Source of the DNA: Prevotella sp.
GTDB lineage: Bacteria > Bacteroidota > Bacteroidia > Bacteroidales > Bacteroidaceae
Direction of reading: 5' to 3'
Length of the DNA: 64,000 nt
Assembly (NCBI GenBank): GCA_017619445.1
Contig: JAFZSI010000010.1
Span: 117,133 to 181,132 of the forward strand
Each line of letters begins with the position of its first letter. The stretch's first letter is position 1. Made by a program: the position numbers and the translations under genes. Of the stretch, positions 27,047 through 36,019 are shown piece after piece. Below the pieces are notes generated by a model. The model searched no databases. It was not told the origin of the DNA and saw only the letters and a program-made list of their open reading frames with translations.

Positions 27047-28669
27047 TTATTGAATCACTACCCTTTTCACTCGCTCAGCCATCCCTTTTAAAGGTTTGGG
27101 TACAACAAAATAATGACTATTGTTAATTTCTACTACTGTCTGATTAACGGGATGGCATCTTAATGAAGAAAAAGCAGATATATACTTAGCAAATGGGAGC
27201 AAATAAAACGGAACCTCTCCTGAGACAGGTTCTCTTAATTCGAAGAATGTTTTTCCTGGGATTCGATTTCCTTCTATTCTTTTAACATACAAACCGACAT
27301 CAGGCAATGTGTAGAAATCATCATAATGAGACGGATTTGTGTTAATATCATCCAATAGAGCTTGCGGGAAATAAAACATCCCTTTTTTACCATATAATGC
27401 ACTCATATACCTCACCATCGTTTTTTCCTTATCACAAGCTAAATAATAAACATCTTCCCCGAAATCTACATGCTTCATTAAAAAATTACTCCAAAAATCT
27501 GGGATTCTGTCTGTAGGTGTAAGAATCATCAATGTGTTGCTATCTTTCATCTGGTTTTCGCAGACTTTATAGTAATCAAAATTGATCTTCTGATAATAAA
27601 TGATAAAACCTACTAATACGAATATGGGTATGAATATAATCTTAGGTATAGCACTATTTTTCTTAATCAGTTTAGAATAACTCAACAAACCAAGTAGTGC
27701 AAATAATGAAAAGAACTCTGTTCCAAAGCGCACTCTTGAATTAGAATAGCCAGACATCAAAATGACAAAGAAAGAAAAGAAAACGATCAACAACAACCAT
27801 TTATATTGTTTTATGAATCCTTTCAACACACTATTCTTTGCAAATGACAAGCCAATTATACTTATCATCAATATCCAGAAAACCTTCAAACGAATTAATG
27901 AAACCATAAAGGATTTTAGCTTACCAGTAATACTTGAGAAGGCATCTGCCACATCATCAGCACCTGCACGAACAAATGTTGCAGGAGCTAAAACATCCAT
28001 TGCGGTGCCCATCATAAAGCCCAGCATCAAAGGCAATACCGCCTTACCCCATATTCTTCTAATATGCAACAACATATAAAGACCCAATGCCATACTAACT
28101 GGCAAGGTCATTATCTCATGTGTCCAACCACAGATAAATGCAATAGGCATCAACAGCCAATGCTTTCTCGACAATGGATCTTTCTCATAGTGCCGCAACA
28201 TCATAAGGAACCCCAAAACAAAGAACGCTGTCCATAGATAATTAAAACTACCTGTGAACCACAACATGGTCTCTGCAAATGCAGGCATGAATAACAGAAA
28301 TGCCAGACATATCAAACAAATACCTGTTATTCTATCCTTCCAGCCTACAATATCCAATAGCATAAAAACGACAATACAAAAAACAAATGAATTAATGATG
28401 TTAAATGCCGTTTTACCTAAAATGCCTATGAACAACTGAACCAAGCTCTCGCATACTACTCTTCCATTTGCTGTATGCCAATGGTTAATCTGTGATTCAA
28501 GTATATCAGACAAGTTTTTTATTGGACGAGAAACGTCAAACTCTAACCCTACTGGCTCTTTAACAAATGCAAAGGCGCCATCATCTGCCACTGAGATAGG
28601 TGTCAGAAAGTTCATTATCAAAAAGACAACAAACAATAAGAAAAATAGGAATCCTTCTTTGCCTTTCAT
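27047..28669 (-). CDS. Polytopic membrane protein, DUF6056-like, probable side-chain glycosyltransferase
   Basis: A protein of 540 residues with about ten to twelve helices and a soluble C-terminal part. The large early loop contains DDGAFAFVKEPVG and HWHTANGRVVCESLVQLF (about 28-80), and TWFTGSFNYLW-like text lies near residue 140. Acidic and aromatic residues at the first loop resemble polyprenyl-linked sugar transferases. It overlaps a DPM/GtrB-like gene by 4 bp, which itself follows a GtrA-like flippase. By analogy with Gtr systems, this would be the strain-specific transferase that adds a sugar from undecaprenyl phosphate outside the cell. This is inferred. Confidence 0.72.
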   Translation of the reverse strand: MKGKEGFLFFLLFVVFLIMNFLTPISVADDGAFAFVKEPVGLEFDVSRPIKNLSDILESQINHWHTANGRVVCESLVQLFIGILGKTAFNIINSFVFCIVVFMLLDIVGWKDRITGICLICLAFLLFMPAFAETMLWFTGSFNYLWTAFFVLGFLMMLRHYEKDPLSRKHWLLMPIAFICGWTHEIMTLPVSMALGLYMLLHIRRIWGKAVLPLMLGFMMGTAMDVLAPATFVRAGADDVADAFSSITGKLKSFMVSLIRLKVFWILMISIIGLSFAKNSVLKGFIKQYKWLLLIVFFSFFVILMSGYSNSRVRFGTEFFSLFALLGLLSYSKLIKKNSAIPKIIFIPIFVLVGFIIYYQKINFDYYKVCENQMKDSNTLMILTPTDRIPDFWSNFLMKHVDFGEDVYYLACDKEKTMVRYMSALYGKKGMFYFPQALLDDINTNPSHYDDFYTLPDVGLYVKRIEGNRIPGKTFFELREPVSGEVPFYLLPFAKYISAFSSLRCHPVNQTVVEINNSHYFVVPKPLKGMAERVKRVVIQ

Positions 28670-29607
28670 TCCAAAAAATCACTTATATGATACAGCGGTC
28701 TTGCTTTGACTTCTTTATACATTTTTCCTATATATACACCAATTGCACCTATTGAGAGCATTAACAAACCTCCTATTAGCCACATTGACAACATGATAGA
28801 AACCCAACCAGGAACATTTAATCCAGAGGTTATGGCAATGATAACATCAACGACTATACCAAGAAAACCTAACAAGACTATTATCATACCAGTATAGACA
28901 ATGCAATAAATTGGCTTCACGGAGAAGGACGTAATACCATCCAACGCCAAGTTTAACATCTTTCCCAATGTATATTTCGACTTACCTGCCGTTCTTTCAC
29001 TAATTGTATCTTCTACTGTTGTTGATTTCAATCCAATTTGAGGGATAAGGGCTCTCAGGTACAAATTCTTCTCATGATAACAAGAAAGCATATTCAATGC
29101 CTTTTTACTCATTAGTCTAAAATCAGCATGGTTATATATACATTCCACTCCCATGCTTGATTGTAGTTTGTAAAAAGCCATAGCTGAAATCCTTTTAAGG
29201 ATAGGATCTGCAGTTCTTGAAACCTTAACGCCATAAACGATGTCATTCCCCTCGTTATAGGCATCTATCATCTGTTCAACAGCATTCAAATCATCCTGTA
29301 AATCTGCATCCATAGTAATAACAACATCGGCCAGATCTTTCGCTGTCATCATACCTGCCATTATTGCATTTTGATGACCAACATTATGAGACAGATTAAG
29401 CCCCTTAATATAATGATTCTTATCATGTAAGTCAGAAATCACACTCCATGTAGCATCATTACTTCCATCGTTTACAAACAGCTCAAAGCTATCTGAACTG
29501 ATTTTTTCCTTACTTACCAAATTATCAAATAACTCGGTTAATCGAGCTGCAGAAGCAGCCAACACAGCTTCTTCATTGAAGCAAGGAGAAACTATAGCTA
29601 ATCTCAT
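28666..29607 (-). CDS. GtrB/DPM-type undecaprenyl-phosphate sugar transferase (GT2)
   Basis: A protein of 313 residues. The GT-A part starts IVSPCFNEEAVLAASAARL and has FVNDGSNDATWSVI (about 64-77), GLNLSHNVGHQNAIMAGM, and the metal site VVITMDADLQDD (about 114-125). Two C-terminal helices (about 233-256 and 268-292) match the membrane anchor of GtrB. It makes an undecaprenyl-phosphate-linked hexose from a nucleotide sugar. It is linked by overlaps with the GtrA-like and DUF6056 genes. Confidence 0.9.
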   Translation of the reverse strand: MRLAIVSPCFNEEAVLAASAARLTELFDNLVSKEKISSDSFELFVNDGSNDATWSVISDLHDKNHYIKGLNLSHNVGHQNAIMAGMMTAKDLADVVITMDADLQDDLNAVEQMIDAYNEGNDIVYGVKVSRTADPILKRISAMAFYKLQSSMGVECIYNHADFRLMSKKALNMLSCYHEKNLYLRALIPQIGLKSTTVEDTISERTAGKSKYTLGKMLNLALDGITSFSVKPIYCIVYTGMIIVLLGFLGIVVDVIIAITSGLNVPGWVSIMLSMWLIGGLLMLSIGAIGVYIGKMYKEVKARPLYHISDFLE

Positions 29608-30026
29608 TAACTCTTATTGTTAAATGTATAAAACCTTTGTCCGAAATAATTTAACACAACAAACAAGCCCATGCCAAATAACATGGCAATGTTCTCTTGA
29701 ACTGTCTTTGTTGCGCCTGACAATAACCACGACATTGTTGGTTTGGCAATACCATAAGCTATAAAGTAGCATACGACGATATTGATTACAAATCGAACTG
29801 CTGACTTCCACTCCTTCTTACGATATGAGAAGGTATAATACTTGTTAAGGAAATAACTCAGAATACTACCAAAAAAGTAATTAGCACCAGAAGATATCCA
29901 ATAGTCTAAATGAAAGACATTATAAAAAACGAACATGATGATGGTACCCACTATTGTATTCAAGACGCCTACAACAATAAAACGCCAAACAGTTTTATCT
30001 ACAATTCTGAAAGGATTTTTCATCAT
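29607..30026 (-). CDS. GtrA-family membrane protein (putative lipid-linked sugar flippase)
   Basis: A protein of 139 residues with four helices and the family opening VWRFIVVGVLNTIVGTIIMF (about 13-32), then NYFFGSILSYFLNKYYTFS (about 65-83) with the conserved N-K-x-x-T-F. GtrA proteins are thought to flip undecaprenyl-phosphate sugars to the periplasm. It shares one base with the GtrB-like gene and begins 2 bp from the end of the Wzx gene. Confidence 0.9.
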   Translation of the reverse strand: MMKNPFRIVDKTVWRFIVVGVLNTIVGTIIMFVFYNVFHLDYWISSGANYFFGSILSYFLNKYYTFSYRKKEWKSAVRFVINIVVCYFIAYGIAKPTMSWLLSGATKTVQENIAMLFGMGLFVVLNYFGQRFYTFNNKS

Positions 30027-30027
30027 G

Positions 30028-31575
30028 TCAAATGCTGCTTCCCCTAAATCTGCTTACTATCAAGTCCGTGACTTTACTCTTCTCTTCCTTCGTTAAAGCG
30101 ACATAGTATTCCACCAATGCTGTTACAACTAACGTGAATACAAATCCAGCCAAATGAACGAAGAATCCATCTATTGGTAACATTCTATAAATAAAACAAT
30201 ATACCAACATAATACCAAACACCTTGAGCGGTGGAAGATATGCATGCTTAATGAAATCCCTCACATCATACTTCAAAATATGCTTCATCAATATTAATTG
30301 GTTAATCCTGCTAAGAAGGTCACTGATAACGAACAATAGTAGAATCGTATAAGGGGGACATCCCATTTTATACAAGACAAATGCTACCGGAATTACAAGT
30401 ACATATAATGTAGCCATCTGAATCTTAAACCATTTAATCTTTCCAGAAGCATTAATTACTTGTCCCATACCTCCACTTGTAGCTGCAACGAAGGCAACGA
30501 GCAACGTATATTGGCAAAAGGTAGCTGCACCTTCTGGAACATTACCAAGCCATAGTTTCAATATAGTTTCTATTTCCACGGCCAAGGGGAAATAGGCCAA
30601 CGCCATAATGAGAATAGAAATTTTACCAATGCTATTTACAAGCGAGCCCGAGCGATTGGAATCGCCCTTACTTACATTTTGAACGATTTGGGGAGCTGCC
30701 GCCCGATCAATGTTGTCAGTCAATGTCAACACATACTGCTGAATGGAATAAGCCACAGCAAAAGCTCCATTCACAATCGTACCGAAGAAGTAATTAATCA
30801 ATAATGTACTTCCCTGTGAACGACAGATTATTGACAGAGAAGACAATATGTTATAATTGTTATATACAAACATCTCCCTAAACTCTCGCATAGGGGGAAT
30901 CTTAATTGGCCTCACTACTTGAGGCCATTTTTTATAATCGATGTAATGGTAAACAATAAACGTAATCAAGGTGATCAAACTCATACCAAGAGCGTAATAC
31001 CTAAGCGTATTACCTGGAATATAAAAGAGGATGATGACAATAAACAGTTTAAAGAATGTATTAAAAATGCTCATTGCCGCTTCTATGCCAAATTTTTCAA
31101 ACGCCAACAACAAACTACTATATGGCACATTGAGAATACCTAAGCAGGACACGACTGTTGAGACCTGAAAGACAAACATGGCATCGGCTCTTTTGTCTGG
31201 AGAGACATTCAGAACATATAACACGTAATATACACCCACCGTCTCCGCCAAGAGAAGCAGAATGAGTGCGAGGCCGACATGCATGTATTGGCATATATTG
31301 AAAATACGGTTAACGTTTCCATCTTTCTTTCCCATCTCGTAATTGATGAACCGGGTCGTGGTCATCGAAAGAGCACCGCTGACAATTCCCAACAATCCTA
31401 AAATTCCACCTACCACATTGTATAAACCAAAATCGGAAACACCTAACAACTTCAGCACATAACGTGCCGTCAGGAGCCCAACCAAAGTGGTTACAAGAAC
31501 ACGGAGATAGATATAAGCTGTATTCTTTGCTATACGTTTATTATCATTTGAAAATGAAGACATAATCCCTAACAA
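30028..31575 (-). CDS. Wzx-type polysaccharide flippase (MOP superfamily)
   Basis: A protein of 515 residues with twelve to fourteen helices. It has the N-terminal KNTAYIYLRVLVTTLVGLLTARYVLKLLG (in part) and GVSDFGLYNVVGGILGLLG typical of Wzx/RfbX proteins in this phylum. It exports undecaprenyl-linked repeat units for Wzy polymerisation. The better start may be the ATG at 31563 (MSSFSNDNKRIAKN). It lies centrally in the locus, directly before the GtrA-like gene. Confidence 0.92.
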   Translation of the reverse strand: MLGIMSSFSNDNKRIAKNTAYIYLRVLVTTLVGLLTARYVLKLLGVSDFGLYNVVGGILGLLGIVSGALSMTTTRFINYEMGKKDGNVNRIFNICQYMHVGLALILLLLAETVGVYYVLYVLNVSPDKRADAMFVFQVSTVVSCLGILNVPYSSLLLAFEKFGIEAAMSIFNTFFKLFIVIILFYIPGNTLRYYALGMSLITLITFIVYHYIDYKKWPQVVRPIKIPPMREFREMFVYNNYNILSSLSIICRSQGSTLLINYFFGTIVNGAFAVAYSIQQYVLTLTDNIDRAAAPQIVQNVSKGDSNRSGSLVNSIGKISILIMALAYFPLAVEIETILKLWLGNVPEGAATFCQYTLLVAFVAATSGGMGQVINASGKIKWFKIQMATLYVLVIPVAFVLYKMGCPPYTILLLFVISDLLSRINQLILMKHILKYDVRDFIKHAYLPPLKVFGIMLVYCFIYRMLPIDGFFVHLAGFVFTLVVTALVEYYVALTKEEKSKVTDLIVSRFRGSSI

Positions 31576-31661
31576 AAATACAATCAGACCCTCTTATTCT
31601 CTACTTCCTTTTGTGATTCTTGAAGCGCTAATTCTTTAAGAAAAAACAAGATCTATAATAG

Positions 31662-32351
31662 CTATTCTTCCATTGTATTTCTTTCTTTACGCAAATGCAA
31701 TTTCCTAAGAACAAAAAAGAATGCCTTTTTCATGAATTTGAATGGACGCATCCAAATTGGTGAAATTTTCCCTTGTCTTCCTTTTTGGGGTGTTCTCCAA
31801 CTCTTGCCATATTCGTATGCAATTATTCTCTCTGGATTAGCTGGAACCATAAATGCTTTTCCCAGAAAATCAAGAGGTTCGGCTGTAGAAAGATATTTCT
31901 TGGGAGTTAATTCTGTAAGCACTCTATAATAACGAAAACCTAAAGGAAACTCTGCTTTGCAAATGACATCAAAATCACAAATCAAACCTTTAAAAATAAA
32001 AGAATATATGATTCCGTAATGATATCTGCATAACTTTATTCCTTTCTCATATAATTCAGGAATGATAGATTTGAAAGCCTCATCGTCTTTTTGATAGAAA
32101 GCAAGGTCTATATCAAAATCGTGCGGAATAAAGTTTTTGTCACGATACGCACCTAAGAGTGTTCCATGCATCAACACAAATGTAATGTTGTGTTGGTCTA
32201 ACACCTCTTTTACTATCAGCAAACACTCTGTTGCCAATTCTTTATTAAAAACGAGATTGGGGATATCTACCCAAGGAAGTTTCTCGAAACTAAACGGCTT
32301 ACCTTCAATTATTATTTCACCAGTCATATTTTTGTTATTTAAGATCCACAA
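31662..32351 (-). CDS. LicD-family phosphotransferase-like protein
   Basis: A protein of 229 residues. The LicD/fukutin-type site FVLMHGTLLGAYRDKNFIPHDFDIDLAF (in part, about 58-85) carries the G-x-L-L-G, H-D-x-D-x-D pattern. ICDFDVICK (about 124) follows. LicD proteins transfer phosphocholine, phospho-alditol or similar groups from a CDP-linked donor to a glycan. It lies next to an IspD-like cytidylyltransferase and an SDR, which together would make and attach such a group. The original start could be the internal ATG at 32327 (MTGEIIIEG). Confidence 0.82.
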   Translation of the reverse strand: MWILNNKNMTGEIIIEGKPFSFEKLPWVDIPNLVFNKELATECLLIVKEVLDQHNITFVLMHGTLLGAYRDKNFIPHDFDIDLAFYQKDDEAFKSIIPELYEKGIKLCRYHYGIIYSFIFKGLICDFDVICKAEFPLGFRYYRVLTELTPKKYLSTAEPLDFLGKAFMVPANPERIIAYEYGKSWRTPQKGRQGKISPIWMRPFKFMKKAFFFVLRKLHLRKERNTMEE

Positions 32352-32355
32352 TCAT

Positions 32356-33402
32356 TCACACTAAACTAAAGTATTTAATGGTAGATACGATACCTTTTTC
32401 TAAATTGTAACAACCATTCCATCCCAGTTTCTCTAACTTGGAAGAATCCAAAGAGGAGTTATCCATCAAGTTATAACTCTTCGATTCCTGAACTGTTGCT
32501 TGTTCGAACACGACATTGACACCTGCGGCTTTTGCCATACATTCTGCCAATTCACTTATAGTTACTACAGATTGTGGATTTGAGATGTTGTAAGCTTCAC
32601 CACAGCCACCTTTCAGCAGAACAGTCAAAATAGCCGATGCACAATCCAGAGTATAACAATATGAACGCAACTGCAAACCAGCACTTTTCATCACAATATC
32701 CTCACGAGCCTTAGCTTTCCTGGTGAATTGTGCAGATGCTCTACTATCTGTATCGGTTATGGATGGTCCATAGACGTGTCCTGGACGCGCAACAACAAAA
32801 TCCACTCCATATTCTTCATGATAGGCTGCGCACATAGTTTCTGCAGCCCTCTTTGAGGAGGGATAACAAGCCCTGGGGTTCAAAACATCTACAAAACCGT
32901 AATCAGACTCAAGGAAGGGACGTTTTTCTTTTTTTTGACCATACACCTCGCTTGACGATATATATATCAGCCGTGTTCCTGGATTGTTTTGGGTAATATC
33001 CAACAACATTTTCAATCCTAATAGATTGGCAAACATCGTTTCAACAGGATATTTTGAGAATGAAGCAGGATCTGCGGGACTTGCCCCGTGAATTATATAG
33101 TTTGGAATGACCTTTATGGTACTATTCTTTGTTGCATCATATTCAACAAAGCAATAATCCTTACCCTCAACAAAAGAGGCGAAACGAGCCTGTAGCCTTT
33201 CTCGGTTCCTGCCTGCTAAAAAAACAGAGATTCTGGCATCATGGGATTTGTTCAGTTCTAACAACAATTCTACCACTGCTGAACATATCATCCCAGTAGC
33301 CCCAGTTATAAGAATACTCTTTCCAAAAAGCTCGGCTACATCAGGAACACGATTTAGAACCTGCCGGACTTCCTTCCAATAATCATCAGAGTATTGAATC
33401 AT
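32356..33402 (-). CDS. NAD-dependent epimerase/dehydratase family protein
   Basis: An extended short-chain dehydrogenase of 348 residues. The Rossmann motif ILITGATGMICSAVVELLL (about 30-48) shows one departure: I-C where most relatives have I-G. The active-site triad text YISSSEVYGQ (about 145) and ACYPSSKRAAE with the Y-x-x-x-K pattern (about 178-188) are present. It acts on an NDP-sugar or sugar phosphate. It sits between the cytidylyltransferase and LicD genes, so a CDP-linked substrate is likely. The exact reaction cannot be set. Confidence 0.85.
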   Translation of the reverse strand: MIQYSDDYWKEVRQVLNRVPDVAELFGKSILITGATGMICSAVVELLLELNKSHDARISVFLAGRNRERLQARFASFVEGKDYCFVEYDATKNSTIKVIPNYIIHGASPADPASFSKYPVETMFANLLGLKMLLDITQNNPGTRLIYISSSEVYGQKKEKRPFLESDYGFVDVLNPRACYPSSKRAAETMCAAYHEEYGVDFVVARPGHVYGPSITDTDSRASAQFTRKAKAREDIVMKSAGLQLRSYCYTLDCASAILTVLLKGGCGEAYNISNPQSVVTISELAECMAKAAGVNVVFEQATVQESKSYNLMDNSSLDSSKLEKLGWNGCYNLEKGIVSTIKYFSLV

Positions 33403-33404
33403 GA

Positions 33405-34121
33405 TTATTTCAACCAGCTTTCTTTTTGTACATGCATCAAAGCCTTTATCATCTCAAGGTCTTCGACCGTTGTAACCTTAATATTTTTCTCAGAACCTGG
33501 AACGATGTGCATTTCCCGACCTCCCAATTCTGCCATTAAAGTGCATGAAGCAACAGAATCTGTTATTCCTTTTTCCCTCGCTTCTTCATGAGCCCTTATG
33601 ATATTGCCCAAACGGAATGTCTGTGGGGTTTGGGTTCTAATTAATCTGTCTCGGGGAATACTGGTAGTTGTTGAGAAACCATCTTCGCTTTCCAAGATAG
33701 CCTCTCTACATTTAATGCCAGTAATAGCATATCCATATTTCTTACATACTGCGATATTAGAAGAAATGATATCCTGAGGAAGCAATGGACGAACAGCATC
33801 ATGAATCAGCACTAAATCTTCATCTTGACAACCGGCATCTTTCAATCCATATATACCATTATGGATAGACTCCATTCCACTTTTCCCCCCAGGAAAAATC
33901 CATTTTAATTTTGTAATCGAAAACTGATTTGCATAAGACTGAAGCACCGTTTCCCAACCTTCAAGACATACTACAGCAATACCGTCAATCCCAGGATGAT
34001 TCTGAAACGCTTTCATCGTATGAATGATTATCGGACAACCATCCACGTGCATGAACTGCTTGGGAATATCTTGTCCCATGCGGTTACCCGAACCGCCTGC
34101 TATTATTAATCCGTAGTTCAT
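33405..34121 (-). CDS. IspD/TarI-like cytidylyltransferase
   Basis: A protein of 238 residues with LIIAGGSGNRMGQDIPKQF (about 5-23), VLIHDAVRPLL (about 103) and TQTPQTFRLGN (about 162). The family includes IspD (isoprenoid pathway) and TarI/Bcs1 (CDP-ribitol). The location in a polysaccharide locus beside LicD and an SDR favours a CDP-alditol or CDP-sugar role over isoprenoid synthesis. Start MNYGLIIAGG is the only sensible one. It lies 2 bp before the SDR gene. Confidence 0.85.
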   Translation of the reverse strand: MNYGLIIAGGSGNRMGQDIPKQFMHVDGCPIIIHTMKAFQNHPGIDGIAVVCLEGWETVLQSYANQFSITKLKWIFPGGKSGMESIHNGIYGLKDAGCQDEDLVLIHDAVRPLLPQDIISSNIAVCKKYGYAITGIKCREAILESEDGFSTTTSIPRDRLIRTQTPQTFRLGNIIRAHEEAREKGITDSVASCTLMAELGGREMHIVPGSEKNIKVTTVEDLEMIKALMHVQKESWLK

Positions 34122-34124
34122 TGT

Positions 34125-34961
34125 TTATATTTGTATTTTATCATTTGATAATCCAGCTTCTACACAATAATCAATTCCAATTTCATTTGTTTTATCTCTG
34201 AATAAAATGAAATTACGCAATACATATCTGATTAGTTTCTCTTGTGGCCTTAATCCTCCACCACAAGTTCCACTGTCAAGTCTATGATAATGTAGAGGTT
34301 TTATCATATATCCACGATGAATAAAAAACACTGGCATCAGAAATTCTGCTAAATAGCCATAAAGACGACGTGCTCTTGAATAGGAAGACAATTTCACATA
34401 CTTCTCACATTCGAAAAGAATTGAGAATATCCATTTAGCATATTCTTCAAATAACTCTCTCCGGCAAATAAACATATTTAATGGATAATCTATATAATCA
34501 AAACCGTATTGAGACAATGTCTTATAATACTCAGGATAATGTTTTTGCACAACCTTTTGCATGATTGCCAAATCTTCACTGCAAACATAAGTTTTCAAAC
34601 AATTCCATCTGTTATATCTTCTATAACAGGGGCCCGCAAAAACAACATCTGTGCCATCAGAAAAAAAATCATCTATATTATCATTTGTTATTTGCTCATA
34701 GAAATACCTACTATAATGACAGAAGCCTATGTATTCAGAGTCATGATAGTTCTTCCATGCCCAATATTGGGCAGTCATCTCACAATAATACGGATTCTTT
34801 TCACTGATATTATCTCCTGTATCATCTCCAATCATATCAGCCATCTCGTCTTTATAACAGGAAATAGCTCGGCCTACATGTATAGGAGTATAAACGTCAT
34901 CAACATAAATATCAGCTGGTTTGTGGCAAGCCACAAAAATTGTAACTTTTTTAGTCATCAA
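34125..34961 (-). CDS. DUF4422 glycosyltransferase-like protein
   Basis: A protein of 278 residues recognised from KVTIFVACHKPADIYVDD at the start, YYCEMTAQYWAWKNY (about 57-71), YIGFCHYSRYF (about 76-86) and the later FPLNMFICRRELFEEYA-like segment. This family is frequent in capsule loci and probably has a GT-A fold. Its donor sugar is unknown. It lies 3 bp upstream of the cytidylyltransferase gene. Confidence 0.85.
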   Translation of the reverse strand: MMTKKVTIFVACHKPADIYVDDVYTPIHVGRAISCYKDEMADMIGDDTGDNISEKNPYYCEMTAQYWAWKNYHDSEYIGFCHYSRYFYEQITNDNIDDFFSDGTDVVFAGPCYRRYNRWNCLKTYVCSEDLAIMQKVVQKHYPEYYKTLSQYGFDYIDYPLNMFICRRELFEEYAKWIFSILFECEKYVKLSSYSRARRLYGYLAEFLMPVFFIHRGYMIKPLHYHRLDSGTCGGGLRPQEKLIRYVLRNFILFRDKTNEIGIDYCVEAGLSNDKIQI

Positions 34962-34964
34962 TCT

Positions 34965-35957
34965 CTATTTCCGCCAAAAGAATAATCGAGTCTTCAACCT
35001 CAAAACTGCTTGAAGAAAAGACTGTATACGTTCAAACTTCTTGCGATTCTCATACCAGCCAAATATAAGACTATAGAGCCAAGTGCGTCTTAAATAAATT
35101 TCATCTCCTGCAATAATTGTAGTAAGTTCGTTAATCCCCGTAAATGGGTCATGAATCAACCTCATGTAAAACTCATTATTGATATTGTCAAGATCTGTTT
35201 TCAATAAATCATAGGCAGAAGCATCTTTCAAAATATAGGGTTGAACACTGCCTCTTGCATTTGTCGTAAGATAATGGACAATTTTAGCGTCTTTCATATA
35301 ACGCATACCATGAAGAAACTCAACATTCCAAACATCATCAATTTGCTTCAAGACATACCCCATCTGCAAATTCGTTTTCTGTAATGCAGGCTGATCTTTT
35401 GTCACCCCAAACTTCCTACCAGCCTTCCACTCTTCAAGCCACATGTTATAAAACTGATGAGCAATATCATCATCCTTTGCATAGATTACTCCGCCATTAA
35501 AAAACACGGAATCTTCTTCCATCGAAAAACCTATTGCATTGCACCAACCAGTATCCATTTCCCGATATGGATTGTCAATGAATGCACAATGAGAATCCCT
35601 TGTTGCTGCAACAGAAGCTTTTACTTCATCTATCTCATACAAAGGCTGAGCAATGATAGTGTCTGTATCAATATATAAGAAATTACCTCTAACAAACTTT
35701 CTTGCTCCACATTTCACCAACCGTGAACGTTGCTGAGCATTTACTTCTTCATCAATAGGAACAACTATATATTCATCAACATTCTGTAGTATTTTTCTTC
35801 GATTGGCATCTAACGATTTGTCCGTCTTGTCATCAACCAATAAAACAACATGACAATCAGGCATGTAGTATTTAGCTGAACAAATCGAAATGTGTGCCTG
35901 TTCTAAATAGACATCATTATGAGAACTAACAAGAGCATAGAGTAATTTAGTTTCCAT
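34965..35957 (-). CDS. GT8-like nucleotide-diphospho-sugar transferase
   Basis: A GT-A type protein of 330 residues. The D-x-D site NFLYIDTDTIIAQPL (about 92-106), FFNGGVIYAKDD (about 153-164) and WLEEWKAGRKFGVTKDQPALQ (in part) with the DQ pair resemble GT8-type retaining transferases. The C-terminal tail is basic and aromatic (RRTWLYSLIFGWYENRKKFERI in part) and may bind the membrane. Substrates unknown. Confidence 0.8.
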   Translation of the reverse strand: METKLLYALVSSHNDVYLEQAHISICSAKYYMPDCHVVLLVDDKTDKSLDANRRKILQNVDEYIVVPIDEEVNAQQRSRLVKCGARKFVRGNFLYIDTDTIIAQPLYEIDEVKASVAATRDSHCAFIDNPYREMDTGWCNAIGFSMEEDSVFFNGGVIYAKDDDIAHQFYNMWLEEWKAGRKFGVTKDQPALQKTNLQMGYVLKQIDDVWNVEFLHGMRYMKDAKIVHYLTTNARGSVQPYILKDASAYDLLKTDLDNINNEFYMRLIHDPFTGINELTTIIAGDEIYLRRTWLYSLIFGWYENRKKFERIQSFLQAVLRLKTRLFFWRK

Positions 35958-36019
35958 ATATAGTAGATGTCATTCGCTTTTGAAAGAAGTATTCGGCTGC
36001 CTAAAGGGAAAAAGGTGCT

